From Uliginosibacterium sp. 31-16 (GTDB lineage Bacteria > Pseudomonadota > Gammaproteobacteria > Burkholderiales > Rhodocyclaceae): a DNA stretch of 64,000 nt. Below the pieces are notes generated by a model, which was given only the letters and a program-made list of their open reading frames with translations, was not told where the DNA came from and made no database searches. The translations under genes and the position numbers were made by a program. Position 1 is the stretch's first letter, and each line of letters begins with the position of its first letter. Below are positions 8,396 to 17,862 of the stretch, in pieces. The stretch spans positions 744,001 to 808,000 of the forward strand of contig NZ_JAVALZ010000001.1 in NCBI RefSeq assembly GCF_030730865.1, in the 5' to 3' direction.

Positions 8396-10128
8396 GTCGC
8401 GGCATCTCCAACGACACGCAAGACCTCATCAACCGTCGTCTGTCCTTGCAGCACTCGCCAGCGGGCCATTTCAAGGATCGGCGCAAACCCCTCGTCGCTG
8501 GCCAGCTGCCGGACCACGCGACGGGGCTCGGCATTGGCAATCGCGTCTGCGAGCAAACGCGAGATCTGGATCATTTCATAAACAGGTAAACGTCCGTAGT
8601 AGCCGCTGCCACCGCACTGAGCACAACCTGCTCCATGCACAAGAACATCTCTTGCATCGGCGCCGAGGAAATTGCGCTCGGCAGTCGTCGCCTCGCACTC
8701 TGTCCGGCAGAAGGGACATACCTGACGCAGCAAGCGCTGATTGACAACAACAATCATGTTCTCCGCAATGCTTTCGGAATCCACGCCCAGCAAACGCAAG
8801 CGCGGCACGACACCAAACACGCTTCCCACATGCAGGGTAGACAGCACCAGGTGACCTGTTGAGGCAGCATCGATGGCCGCCTGAGCTGTTTCGGCATCGC
8901 GGATTTCGCCGACCAGCATTACATCCGGGTCATGTCTGAGGAAAAAGCGCATGGCTGAGCCGAACTCATAGCCAGCCCGCCGATTCACCTCGGTCTGGCA
9001 AGCGCCAGGAACCTGATATTCGACGGGGTCTTCAATGGTGAGCACGTTGCGCTCGATCAACGACTGCATCCGTAGCGCCGCATGCAAGGTGGTGCTCTTG
9101 CCAGAGCCGGTAGGCCCGGTAATCAGAACCATGCCAGAGGGCTTGGCAAACGCCTTCTCCAGAACACGCAAATCCCGCGGCAGGAACCCCAGCCTCTCCA
9201 AACCGCCCAACTCGTTACGTTCAGGCAGCAAACGCAGCACCATGCGTTCGCCATGCTCCGAAACGAGTGTCGAAACACGGATGGTCAAGCCTGTCTCGAG
9301 TACCACCGCATTGAAACTGCCATCCTGCGGCAAGCGTTGCTCCGAAACGTCCATTTCCGCAGACAGCTTGACGAAGGAGAGCAGTCTGTTCAGTGCTTGA
9401 GGCAGCGCGAACATCGGGCGCAAAACACCATCAATCCGCAGCAATACATGCAGACTGCGCTCGGCAGGAGCGAAGTGAATGTCGGTAGCCCGCTCGCGCA
9501 CCGCCAGATGAAGAAGATGATCGAGTAACTTCTCGGGGCTGTAGGCCCGATCCGGATCGTCCCCCAGACGACGAACCTCTCGACCAATCAGCTCCTCAAT
9601 CGGATTCTGGGAAAAATAGAAATGCTGACGTACGGCTTGTGCTACCCGGGTGAATTCACCCTGCAGGAGACGTGAGCGCATCCCTGTACGCCGCATGACC
9701 AGATCGCTTACAACAGCGGGCTCACCATCCCCCAGCATTACATCCAGCAATCCATCAGCACGGCGTAATGGCAGAAATCCGTGCGAAAGGCATAGATCCC
9801 GGTTGAACAAGCCGAGAACTTCAGCTTGCGGCGGCGCACACTTTTCCAGATCCTGCAGCGGAATTCCGCGCTGAGCAGACAGGAAACTAGCCACTTGATA
9901 CTCGCTGGCCAGACCATGCCGAACCAGCAAACCGCCGAGCTTTTGCCCTTCAACCTTCTGCTTCTGCAGGGCGTATTGCAACTGCATCGCCGACAAAACA
10001 CCCCTCTGGCACAGATATTCACCCAGCAACTGGCCGTGCACTTCGACATCATCTTCCTGATGATCGATGACCATTCCATCCTGATTCTCAGCCACGACTA
10101 TCTCCTGCGCGCTCTGCGTTGAGGTCAT
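8392..10128 (-). CDS. mshE: MSHA pilus assembly ATPase MshE (GspE/PilB family) with MshEN domain
   Basis: 578 residues. The N-terminus carries two 24-residue MshEN-type repeats (34-57 and 63-86) joined by exactly five residues, the arrangement known to bind cyclic di-GMP in Vibrio MshE. The first repeat has Leu in place of the usual Arg. The ATPase core shows Walker A GPTGSGKST (338-346), an Asp box at 367, Walker B with GEIRDAETA (about 402-415), a His box STLHV (430-434) and a tetracysteine zinc site CPFC/CAQC (471-474 and 502-505). It is a cytoplasmic hexameric motor for pilus extension. The start at 10128 overlaps mshM by 41 nt; an ATG at 10074 with AGGA four bases upstream is a real alternative and keeps both repeats. 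Confidence 0.92.
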   Translation of the reverse strand: MTSTQSAQEIVVAENQDGMVIDHQEDDVEVHGQLLGEYLCQRGVLSAMQLQYALQKQKVEGQKLGGLLVRHGLASEYQVASFLSAQRGIPLQDLEKCAPPQAEVLGLFNRDLCLSHGFLPLRRADGLLDVMLGDGEPAVVSDLVMRRTGMRSRLLQGEFTRVAQAVRQHFYFSQNPIEELIGREVRRLGDDPDRAYSPEKLLDHLLHLAVRERATDIHFAPAERSLHVLLRIDGVLRPMFALPQALNRLLSFVKLSAEMDVSEQRLPQDGSFNAVVLETGLTIRVSTLVSEHGERMVLRLLPERNELGGLERLGFLPRDLRVLEKAFAKPSGMVLITGPTGSGKSTTLHAALRMQSLIERNVLTIEDPVEYQVPGACQTEVNRRAGYEFGSAMRFFLRHDPDVMLVGEIRDAETAQAAIDAASTGHLVLSTLHVGSVFGVVPRLRLLGVDSESIAENMIVVVNQRLLRQVCPFCRTECEATTAERNFLGADARDVLVHGAGCAQCGGSGYYGRLPVYEMIQISRLLADAIANAEPRRVVRQLASDEGFAPILEMARWRVLQGQTTVDEVLRVVGDAAT

Positions 10129-11569
10129 TCACGTTCATCTTTTCCAGCAGAAAAAGGGTGAGATCATCAGGCTCACCATCCTTGCCATAAGTGGTTTGAG
10201 TCTGGAACCGTGCCAGAGCTCCTCTGGTTTTCGGGCCAAACCAGCCGTCCGCATCGCTGACATCAAACAAGCCCAGCGCCGCCAGCCTCATCTGCATGAC
10301 CTGCACCACTTTGTTTGGCCCTCTTGTGGTCATGCCTGCGCTCGAGAGAGTCGGGTGCCACGCCACCCAGACACTGGCCCCCTCGTGATACAGACACGCT
10401 CTTTCATCGGCCTGTACAAAGCGACTCAATTCATCAGGCAAACGGAATACCTTGATTTCGCTGGAGATCCGCAGCGGGGATCCTGTTGGCAAAGATCCAT
10501 TCAAGGCCTCTTCTATGCGCAATGCACAGCCAGACAAACCCGTCTCCGCAACATGTTTCACGGGATCGGTCTGAATCACCGGCGTTACCGGCACAGGAGG
10601 TGGCGCAGCAAGGGTGACCCGGCTCTCCTCTTGCTTCGGGGCTGTCTGCATCGCAAAAGAAACACCTAGAATTCCACTCAGCATCAGACTCGCCGCAGCA
10701 AGAGCATATGGCCACCAGCGCCGGCCAGACGCCTCGGTGCGACAGCGATTGAAATCCACTTCGGCAGCGGCAGTCTTGACCAGGAGATGGCTGATTTCAT
10801 TCGTCCGCAAAGCCACCAGACCATAGAGGCAGCGATCCAGGATCAGGTGCACCCGGCGTGGATTTCCGCCACTGATCTGATGCAGATGCGTCAAGGCCCT
10901 TCCGCTCAAGCGCAAGCGGCCAGCAGCTCCTGCCTGGCTGATGCGGAACTCAAAATAGCGCAGCAAATCCGCCTTGCTAAGACTTTGCAGACTTACATGG
11001 GCAACTATGCGGCTGGTGAGCTGGCGGATTTCGGCCTTAGCTAGAAGTGCCAGCAACTCAGGCTGTCCGGCAAGAACGATCTGCAGTAATTTTTCCTGTC
11101 CGGTTTCCAGATTGGTCAGCAAACGGACCAGTTCCAGGCTTTCCAGGGTGAGATTCTGAGCATCATCAATCACGACCAGGCAAGTCAGTCCGTCTCGTCG
11201 TTGCTGCAACAGGAATTCGTTGAGCTGTGCCAGATCGTCCGACAAATCGCCCGTCGCCTCGATTCCGAAATCACGATTAATTTCTTGCAGCAGGGCGGCG
11301 CCCTGCAGGAACGTATTCAGGACCAAAGCATAAACAACGTTTTTCTCTGTCAGCGTGTCCAGCATATGCCGCACAAAAGTGCTCTTGCCAAGACCGACCT
11401 CTCCGGCTAGCAAAACAATGCCTTTGTGGGCCAGCACACAATGCAGGGCCTCGGAAAACTCCCGCTCCAGTTTCGACGTATAGAAGTACGACTGCGCATC
11501 CGGGGTAGGCGGAAACGGATTACGTTGCAGCCCCAACGCTGCCAGATGGCCGGCAGCGCTCTCGCTCAT
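10088..11569 (-). CDS. mshM: ExeA/MshM-type AAA ATPase with peptidoglycan-binding domain
   Basis: 493 residues. A cytoplasmic AAA domain has Walker A GEVGLGKS (56-63) and Walker B LVVIDDAQ (131-138). A single membrane segment lies at about 285-306, and the periplasmic part ends in a PG_binding_1 domain (about 425-470, with LxxLGLFDV and DGWFGPKTRGALARFQ). ExeA-family proteins help to place the secretin in the cell wall. MshM itself is often shorter; the added peptidoglycan-binding domain makes this one closer to ExeA/GspA. It overlaps the TPR gene by ATGA upstream and mshE downstream. Confidence 0.88.
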   Translation of the reverse strand: MSESAAGHLAALGLQRNPFPPTPDAQSYFYTSKLEREFSEALHCVLAHKGIVLLAGEVGLGKSTFVRHMLDTLTEKNVVYALVLNTFLQGAALLQEINRDFGIEATGDLSDDLAQLNEFLLQQRRDGLTCLVVIDDAQNLTLESLELVRLLTNLETGQEKLLQIVLAGQPELLALLAKAEIRQLTSRIVAHVSLQSLSKADLLRYFEFRISQAGAAGRLRLSGRALTHLHQISGGNPRRVHLILDRCLYGLVALRTNEISHLLVKTAAAEVDFNRCRTEASGRRWWPYALAAASLMLSGILGVSFAMQTAPKQEESRVTLAAPPPVPVTPVIQTDPVKHVAETGLSGCALRIEEALNGSLPTGSPLRISSEIKVFRLPDELSRFVQADERACLYHEGASVWVAWHPTLSSAGMTTRGPNKVVQVMQMRLAALGLFDVSDADGWFGPKTRGALARFQTQTTYGKDGEPDDLTLFLLEKMNVNDLNAERAGDSRG

Positions 11570-12501
11570 CGCGCGCCCTCGCGCAATACCTTCATCATTT
11601 CATTGCCCGCAGAAGACTCAGGATCACGTTGCAGCAAATCATTGATGAGGATGAACGCTTCGCCGGGCCGTCCAGCCCTGGCCTCTAGCGAGGCCAGATT
11701 AAGGCTGGCATTTTCATCGCCAGGCAAGCGCTCAAGCAGGTTCCGGTACAGACGGTTAGCTCCCGTCAAATCACCGCCACGGACGGCATACCAGGCCTGG
11801 GCCCGCAGCAGGCTCAGGCTGTTGGATGGCAACGTTGCAGCAAGTTGATCAAGCAGGGCTTTGCCACGTTCCAGATCATTTTTTTCCAAGGCGCCAGAGA
11901 AGTCGGCAAACAACAGCTCTGGAGCAATGACTGGCCTGGCACCTGGCACCGGCACAGCTACTGTCGGTCTGACTGATTTCTTCGCAGAGCCCCTAGCAGC
12001 AGACCTTGAGACCGTAGCGGCCGGCTTGGCCACGGAAGAATCGGTGATGATCACACTCGACTCCCTGATCTCTGGCGCAGGCTTCACCGCAACCGGGACG
12101 ATCTGCGCGCGGAAAGTCTCGACAGCAACAATCGAATCGGGCTTCGCCACCGGTTCCACCGCAGCCGGAACTGAAGCCGCCTCAGTCACGCCAGTCGGGG
12201 ACGGTGCCGTTTCTGGTGCAAGCATGGACGACACCGGCTCAACATTGACAATCGGAGCCGGAATTGGGGCAATGACTGCCACGGAGGACTCCGGAGGTTG
12301 TGGCGAACCTCCAGGCTTCGTGATCATCCACCAGATGGTCACCCCAGCCAGAACAAACGCAAAACCGATTGCGGATCCAACCAGCCATCCCGCCACATTC
12401 CTGTCATGGCCTGGAGTCGGAATGCCGGAAGTTTCCACCAAGGGAGTACTTGCCCGGGTCGGCTTCTCCATTTCCTTCAGTGCATCGTGGATGAGACTCA
12501 T
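11566..12501 (-). CDS. Membrane-anchored TPR protein (MshN/GspB-like)
   Basis: 311 residues. The N-terminus MSLIHDALKEME is the signature start of MshN/GspB-type accessory proteins. A transmembrane helix lies at about 37-60, followed by a long Pro/Val/Ala-rich periplasmic linker (60-190). A C-terminal region has TPR-like helices (about 195-305, with ALEKNDLERGKALLDQLA and NRLYRNLLERLPGDENASLNLA). Members of this group work with the ExeA/MshM ATPase, whose gene is next in the operon and overlaps by ATGA. The product probably assists secretin assembly. The MshN name is likely but not certain. Confidence 0.8.
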   Translation of the reverse strand: MSLIHDALKEMEKPTRASTPLVETSGIPTPGHDRNVAGWLVGSAIGFAFVLAGVTIWWMITKPGGSPQPPESSVAVIAPIPAPIVNVEPVSSMLAPETAPSPTGVTEAASVPAAVEPVAKPDSIVAVETFRAQIVPVAVKPAPEIRESSVIITDSSVAKPAATVSRSAARGSAKKSVRPTVAVPVPGARPVIAPELLFADFSGALEKNDLERGKALLDQLAATLPSNSLSLLRAQAWYAVRGGDLTGANRLYRNLLERLPGDENASLNLASLEARAGRPGEAFILINDLLQRDPESSAGNEMMKVLREGAR

Positions 12502-14198
12502 AAGACCCTCACACGCAACACCATCACCATTTCACGACTGTTGTGACTTTTCTTCTGGTTACCAAATGCCCAACCGACATAAGGCACATCGGAGAGACCC
12601 GGAGCGCCCTTGTCCGCGTTGCTGGAGCGCTGATCGATCAAACCACCGATCAACACCGTATCGCCATCGGAGACATTCAGCGTGGTCGTCATGCCCTTGT
12701 AGCTCACCACTGGCAGCGTCACCTTGCTGCCATTCCCTACATCAACCAACGCCAGACTGGTGGCTTCCACGTCCGTCTGCATCGGATGCACCATCAACTC
12801 AACACGTCCGTCATCACGAACAAAAGGCACTACACCAACCATCACACCGGCAAACACCGAATCGGTCTGCACATCGGCGGCCGTCGAAGTAGCTGTACCT
12901 GTCGTGGTTGTCACCGTCGTCTTCGAAACATAGCGGGTACTGGTCCCTACACTCAGCAAGGCGGGGGTTCCATTACGCACCTGCACGCTGGGGTTCGACA
13001 GAACCTTGACGTTACCAAACGAACGCAGTGCATCCAGCGCCACCGAGAAGGAATTGGACTGGAATGCCACACCCATCGCAGCGTCAGTCGCCGAGCCAAG
13101 AATTTTCGACGGAATTGTCAGGGAGCGCGCAGGCAGGTTCGCCGTAGCACCAGCCGGCAGATTTGCAGAGATGGGGCCCAAGGTCATCGGCGATGTCCCA
13201 TACGTCCCGGCCACCTGATTACGCAGAATGTTCCAGTCCACCCCCAGCGAGAAGCCATCACTGAGTTGAACATCTACAAGTTGGGCCTCGATCTGGACCT
13301 GGCGCTTCAATACCTTCTGGGTGCGCTCCAACAGTTTCTCGATTGACCGGACCTGCGACGGACGTGCCTTCACGTAAAGGCTGCCGGACATCTTGTCCAG
13401 ACTGAAAGTCGTCGCTCCTTTGGAATCGACCTCGGCATCCTGACGGCGGGTCTGAACATCACCCACTATCCGCTTGACCGCATTTTCGATCTGGTCGTAG
13501 GGATCACTTTTGCCGGTACTGCCACCGTTGAGAATCACATTCCCACGCAGGGCATTCCCGCTTCCGCCTGACGTGCCACCCGTATTTGAACCAAACACAT
13601 TGCCGCCAGCACTGATATCCAGATTCGTGTTCGTATTCAGGAAGTCCAGCGAAAAGATCCGTTCATCCATCAGATCAACACGCAGGGTATTACCCTTGAT
13701 CTGGCCAACCAGATCGAATGCTTGCAGCACATTATTGACCGCCTCACGCAGGGTCACATCTTTCAGATGCAGGTCAGCGCGCTTGTCCATCGCCAGTACT
13801 GATGGATCAACGATCAGATTAAGCTTTGACTGATCTGCCAGTGCCACAACCAGTTGGCTGATAGTCGCGTTGTTCATGCTTACACTGATGGTCCGCGACT
13901 CCAGCGGATCCAGTTGCGGCGCGGTCATTGGCAGTGGAACAGCTGCCCTGGACGTAGCCAGCTCAGCGCGCAATCCATCCTGCGCCTCACTCAGCTTTTT
14001 CGACTCAGCCACCACATGTTCGCGGATGCGCTTGAGTGCGGCCTGATCCACCTCTGGCATGCTCGCAACGCTTCTTGGTTCAGAGGAAGCACACCCGCCC
14101 ATAATCAGGAGCATTCCGAGCAGCGGCAGTGCGCGCGACTTTCCCCGCGTAGTCCCGCAGGACCTTGCCTTCGGTGTTTTCACGTTGTTCATGGACAT
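12498..14198 (-). CDS. mshL: MSHA-type outer-membrane secretin MshL
   Basis: 566 residues. A long signal sequence ends in a lipobox LIMGGCAS, so it is a lipoprotein secretin. A secretin/TonB short N-terminal (STN) domain lies at about 100-175, followed by a Gly/Ser-rich linker with DVQTRRQ, then the secretin core. The C-terminal signature is GDTVLIGGLIDQR with VPYVGWAFG and a final MVMVLRVRVL. It would form the outer-membrane gate for the pilus. The sequence is clearly distinct from the PilQ at 58407-60548, so two secretins serve two systems. It overlaps the TPR gene by ATGA. The upstream prepilin ends 17 nt before its start. Confidence 0.92.
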   Translation of the reverse strand: MSMNNVKTPKARSCGTTRGKSRALPLLGMLLIMGGCASSEPRSVASMPEVDQAALKRIREHVVAESKKLSEAQDGLRAELATSRAAVPLPMTAPQLDPLESRTISVSMNNATISQLVVALADQSKLNLIVDPSVLAMDKRADLHLKDVTLREAVNNVLQAFDLVGQIKGNTLRVDLMDERIFSLDFLNTNTNLDISAGGNVFGSNTGGTSGGSGNALRGNVILNGGSTGKSDPYDQIENAVKRIVGDVQTRRQDAEVDSKGATTFSLDKMSGSLYVKARPSQVRSIEKLLERTQKVLKRQVQIEAQLVDVQLSDGFSLGVDWNILRNQVAGTYGTSPMTLGPISANLPAGATANLPARSLTIPSKILGSATDAAMGVAFQSNSFSVALDALRSFGNVKVLSNPSVQVRNGTPALLSVGTSTRYVSKTTVTTTTGTATSTAADVQTDSVFAGVMVGVVPFVRDDGRVELMVHPMQTDVEATSLALVDVGNGSKVTLPVVSYKGMTTTLNVSDGDTVLIGGLIDQRSSNADKGAPGLSDVPYVGWAFGNQKKSHNSREMVMVLRVRVL

Positions 14199-14214
14199 TC
14201 ATTCCTATCAATAT

Positions 14215-14967
14215 TCAAGAAGCACGGGCTGACAGCCAGCCCATCAGGGAAGACAACCCTTCGCTCAGCACCACATCATCCTGTGCCGAACTCGCAGCAG
14301 TCGCTGCCGACTGCACACACAAACCCGTGGCTGGCAAACCCGCCTGCACACCATCAAACCTGCTGCCGTCACCATCCCGATCTTCCAGTGGGGCAATCAG
14401 CACAAACGCCGGATGTGCAACCAGATTGGCCGCGCAATCAACAGCGCCCAGCGCGGCGCCATCACCCGTCATATAAAGAAAACCATTGCTCACCACTTGC
14501 GCCTGGGCCAGTTGCACGCCAACCATCAAGTCCCGGATGTCCTGATAATGCATATCTCCCACCGCATCGCCAGTCCGCTCAGTCCGCACAGCCAGATCGG
14601 CATTGGCCGCAGCATTCCGGTAGACCCCGTAGGCAAATCGATCACGGTCTGCAGGCTGCTCCAGCCCCAGACTGCGATAGGGCGCCCACCCCATCTGCAT
14701 GCCCGCAGCACAATCCCCTTCCCATCCCGACCCAGCCGGATCTGGACAAGGCAGCCGACCGTTATTCAATGCAAAGGCCCTGATTGCTTCTTGCACAGTC
14801 TTGCCACGCGCCTTTGCCATTTCACGGTCTCCGGCACCTGCCGCACCGCCATACGTTCCACTCACCAGCCAGGTCAGCAAACCAAGAATCATCAGCACAA
14901 CCACCACCTCAACCAGACTGAATCCCCTCTGGGTGACTTCTCCTGCGCGCGTACTTTCACCCAGCAT
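14215..14967 (-). CDS. Prepilin-like protein, basic-size member of the LPCP family
   Basis: 250 residues from the ATG at 14967. The open frame runs 133 codons further upstream, but that part lies over the preceding gene and the pilin leader starts here. The leader ends RG/FSLVE, followed by a hydrophobic helix. The family features are all present: LPCP 72-75, Cys86, GWAPYRSLGLE 93-103, Cys178, AFVLIAPLEDRDGDGSRFDG 187-206 and DDVV 230-233 leading to a short amphipathic end. It stops where the three large relatives at 3010-7126 start their hydrophobic extensions, so it defines the minimal domain. It sits upstream of mshL rather than in the terminal pilin block. Confidence 0.86.
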   Translation of the reverse strand: MLGESTRAGEVTQRGFSLVEVVVVLMILGLLTWLVSGTYGGAAGAGDREMAKARGKTVQEAIRAFALNNGRLPCPDPAGSGWEGDCAAGMQMGWAPYRSLGLEQPADRDRFAYGVYRNAAANADLAVRTERTGDAVGDMHYQDIRDLMVGVQLAQAQVVSNGFLYMTGDGAALGAVDCAANLVAHPAFVLIAPLEDRDGDGSRFDGVQAGLPATGLCVQSAATAASSAQDDVVLSEGLSSLMGWLSARAS

Positions 14968-14975
14968 GAGTCGCC

Positions 14976-15569
14976 TCACGGCTTCTGCGTACTGCTGGTC
15001 GCAGGTTGCACCGCCATCACATCTGTTCGTAGCCCCGCCTGTGTTGCCTGGATCTGCGCCATCAATGCCTGGATCTTCGGCATGTCCGGCTTGGGCTGTT
15101 TGGACAACAATTCCATTTCCTTCGCCAGACGTTCGATTTCCTGCGCTTTGCCCAGATTGCTTCGCAGCACGGCGAAGTCGACCCCGCCAATCACCGTACT
15201 GCCCTGAACCTTGATCAGATCCGCCAGCACCGAATCCAGAGCCTTGAAGTCCGTGACTTTCCCCCCAGCAGTCAAGGAGGTCAGACGTGACTGAAGTGCT
15301 TGCAATTGACGAACTTTTTCCGGATCTCGCCCTCCTGCCCCACCGGGAGCGGCCGGTTTGGCCCAAGGTGGTGGCAAATCAGCCGACCGAGCAGCATTAG
15401 CCTCCTGCCCCGGCGTCTGCACAGTCGGAAGCAGGGCGGGGTTGGCGGACATACCTGCTCCTTGCGCCGGAGTTTGCGAAGGCAGCAACCAGACAACCAG
15501 AGCCACCACCACCCCAGCAAGCACCGCCCCAGCTATCGCGGCGATTGCCAGTTGCCTTTTATGCCCCAT
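14976..15569 (-). CDS. Hypothetical single-pass membrane protein in the pilus operon
   Basis: 197 residues, not recognised by family. A membrane segment at about 8-30 is followed by a Pro/Ala-rich linker and a helical Gln/Leu-rich part (about 75-185: VRQLQALQSRLTSL, IERLAKEMELL). The repeats of hydrophobic and polar residues suggest a short coiled coil in the periplasm. It lies between the MshK/PilP-like gene (13-bp gap) and a prepilin (8-bp gap). An alignment or assembly role is inferred from context only. Confidence 0.75.
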   Translation of the reverse strand: MGHKRQLAIAAIAGAVLAGVVVALVVWLLPSQTPAQGAGMSANPALLPTVQTPGQEANAARSADLPPPWAKPAAPGGAGGRDPEKVRQLQALQSRLTSLTAGGKVTDFKALDSVLADLIKVQGSTVIGGVDFAVLRSNLGKAQEIERLAKEMELLSKQPKPDMPKIQALMAQIQATQAGLRTDVMAVQPATSSTQKP

Positions 15570-15581
15570 GGATAAACCTTT

Positions 15582-16085
15582 CTAGCGAACGGGTTTGCTC
15601 GAGTGGACCGTACCAATACGCAGTCGATCGCCGGGCACGGCAATGCTGCGAACCCCGACACGCTCCTTGATCACCACACGATCCTCTTTCACCTCAAGCA
15701 GCTTGCCGCCTGACGGCAATGCATCGCCCACTGCAAACATCAGCCCATCCAGTACGACGCGCCGATAGTCATCGCCGTAATACACGAGGCTCAACTCACG
15801 TACCGGATACGGCGATTTGACCGGTGCATTCTTCCCCGGTGGTACTTGTGCAATCAGGGTCAAGGGAAGGGCACTGGGCTGCATCAGCGCCTGAAGACTG
15901 GACAGCTTTTTCAGTACGCTCTCCGCCTCAGTGGCCTGCTGGTGCAGTCCGGAAGTCGCGCCCGCGTCCGCAACAAACGGACTCTCCTGCGTCGAGCGCT
16001 GCAGACTCGGCCGCAAAACGCCATAGCCCCCCCAGCCCAATATCAGCAGCCCGAAAGCCAGGATCACTGTCGCCACATATTTCAT
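15582..16085 (-). CDS. Small periplasmic assembly protein (MshK/PilP/GspC-like)
   Basis: 167 residues with an N-terminal membrane anchor (5-23). The C-terminal beta-rich segment (about 95-165) carries YYGDDYRRVVLDGLMFAVGD, SGGKLLEVKEDRVVIKE and PGDRLRIG, a pattern found in MshK, PilP and the HR domain of GspC. These domains link inner-membrane parts to the secretin. Its ATG shares a base with the stop of the upstream gene (TGATG). The family placement rests on this pattern and on gene order (I/J, K, then L). Confidence 0.72.
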   Translation of the reverse strand: MKYVATVILAFGLLILGWGGYGVLRPSLQRSTQESPFVADAGATSGLHQQATEAESVLKKLSSLQALMQPSALPLTLIAQVPPGKNAPVKSPYPVRELSLVYYGDDYRRVVLDGLMFAVGDALPSGGKLLEVKEDRVVIKERVGVRSIAVPGDRLRIGTVHSSKPVR

Positions 16086-17380
16086 CAGGAAGCCTTTCGC
16101 ACCAGCCGGTAACTGAAAAATGCCGTGGACTGACTGGCATCCGCTGGATTCAGCGCAGCAGGCTCATAACCGGCCATGCGCAAACGCGTGATGATCCGGG
16201 AAAGCCCCTGTCCATCCATGGCCGTCTCTTTCAGGGCGCCATCAATGACGATCGATTGAAGACCTTTCGGATCCTTGTCCAGCCGCACCCGCAGGATGCG
16301 CGCATCAGCACCGGCAGCATCGCGCACCACACCGACGAGCTTGTAAGGGTTGTACGAGGTATTGATCCGGTCGGCCCTGGCGAGGAAGTCACGCACCGCG
16401 GGATAGCGCGCGGGCGGAACCTCTCGCATCAGACGGTTGCTGGCTATTTCCGAACGCTTCACTGCTTCCAATGTGCGTTGGCTCGCCTCCCGCAAGATAT
16501 CGTTCGATTTGATGTAGGCATATGCACCATATCCGAACAGAGCGAGCGCAATCACGACACAGACCATCGCAGCAACCGGCAGCCAGCTTTCCGCTGCAAC
16601 CAGGAGTCTTGCCGGCTGTGGATTGATCGCATCCCGATCAGACCAGCCGTTCAGCAGATAGCCCAGACCAGAGCGCAACCGCACACCATCACCACCAGCT
16701 ACCAGTTGGCTAGGGCAAGCCTGCAGGGCTACACCAGCGCTGCGCAGGAACGCCGCGCGCAAACCATCGTCATCCCGATCCTGCGGAGCATCCAGCGCAC
16801 ACCAGATCAACTCCGGCGACGAGCCTCCAGCAAGCAGGGAGCGAACCTGATCTCCCAGTGAGGCCATCGCCATCAGCAGATCATCCGGATTCTCGCTGAA
16901 CGCCATCATGCTGGCATAACGCAGACTACTGCCTTGCTGCGCCAGAAAAACCAGACTCCGCCCATAGTTCAGAACGATGCCCGTTCCATTGCTGACATGC
17001 TGGCTAAGCAGTGCGAGCAAGGGCACCACCTGGCAATGATCAGGCTGAGCCTGAGCCCATGCCTGCACCTGCTGCCACACATCAACCGACACAGCGGTAA
17101 ACAGGGTCTGCACCCCACCGGGGACTATCGTGCGATGATGGATCAGTACATGGCTCTCGCCATCCACCAGTCCCTCGCTGCGCATCTGGCGCTCGATCAC
17201 CGCATTGGCGTGCTCGGGCTTGCCATCGAGAGCGCGACTCCCCGCCGGTGCGCCGGCAAAGTCGTCAATCACTCCAACCGCACCCGAGCACTGCGGGAAT
17301 GCCGGGACGGTCACCAGGCGCTTGCCATCAAACTGCAGCCAGCGCTCGCCGAGACGCAAGACAATCATTGAATGCTTCAT
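16085..17380 (-). CDS. MshI/GspL-like assembly protein (cytoplasmic domain, one TM, periplasmic domain)
   Basis: 431 residues. A cytoplasmic N-terminal domain (1-260) has the feel of the actin-like fold of PilM/GspL (LVLRL start, NYGRSLVFLAQQG near 138-150), but no clear phosphate loops are seen. A transmembrane segment at 266-290 is followed by a periplasmic domain (300-431) with a ferredoxin-like PilN/GspL pattern. This arrangement is that of MshI or GspL, in which PilM- and PilN-like parts are fused. It overlaps the genes on both sides by ATGA or TGATG. The name is an inference from architecture and position. Confidence 0.72.
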   Translation of the reverse strand: MKHSMIVLRLGERWLQFDGKRLVTVPAFPQCSGAVGVIDDFAGAPAGSRALDGKPEHANAVIERQMRSEGLVDGESHVLIHHRTIVPGGVQTLFTAVSVDVWQQVQAWAQAQPDHCQVVPLLALLSQHVSNGTGIVLNYGRSLVFLAQQGSSLRYASMMAFSENPDDLLMAMASLGDQVRSLLAGGSSPELIWCALDAPQDRDDDGLRAAFLRSAGVALQACPSQLVAGGDGVRLRSGLGYLLNGWSDRDAINPQPARLLVAAESWLPVAAMVCVVIALALFGYGAYAYIKSNDILREASQRTLEAVKRSEIASNRLMREVPPARYPAVRDFLARADRINTSYNPYKLVGVVRDAAGADARILRVRLDKDPKGLQSIVIDGALKETAMDGQGLSRIITRLRMAGYEPAALNPADASQSTAFFSYRLVRKAS

Positions 17381-17862
17381 GGCGTGCCAAGCGCCTCCCG
17401 GTTCAGAACCGTGCCTTGCAGACTGAGTTGCAAGCCGCGTGTGGTTTCAGCCGGCGCGTCGAACAAACCTTCGTCCGCCCCCAGCACCGACACCTCGAAC
17501 TCTTCGACATCAAACAGCTGTCCGGGCCGGCGAGCCGTGTCACGAATCAGCCTGTCACCCTTGTCACGGCTCAATACCACCTGCCGCAAGGCCAGCTTGC
17601 GCTCGACCCAGCGCGAAGGCTCCAGCCCCATGCCGGAAGCCTCCGACACCACACGCTGCTGGATCTGCGCCAGCTGTGCCTGTGCATCGGCTCGCAATTC
17701 AAGAGATTGTGCGGCTGCCATCTGCTTGCCAGCCGCCGTCGCACGGGCGCGCGCCTCGCTCAGCCGCGCAGTACCGATCTGCGCCGCCAGCACCGCCAAC
17801 GCCATCAACACAACGGCGGTCGCGCCAAGCAGGAGCGTCCGGTTCCGCGACACGCTTGTCAT
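17377..17862 (-). CDS. Small membrane-anchored assembly protein (MshJ/PilO-like)
   Basis: 161 residues. A membrane helix at about 9-28 is followed by an Ala/Arg/Gln-rich coiled coil (30-80) and a compact periplasmic domain (85-155). Size, topology and position beside the MshI-like gene fit an MshJ/PilO/GspM-type protein, but sequence similarity alone would not settle it. It overlaps the pilin gene upstream and the MshI-like gene downstream by ATGA on both sides. Confidence 0.68.
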   Translation of the reverse strand: MTSVSRNRTLLLGATAVVLMALAVLAAQIGTARLSEARARATAAGKQMAAAQSLELRADAQAQLAQIQQRVVSEASGMGLEPSRWVERKLALRQVVLSRDKGDRLIRDTARRPGQLFDVEEFEVSVLGADEGLFDAPAETTRGLQLSLQGTVLNREALGTP

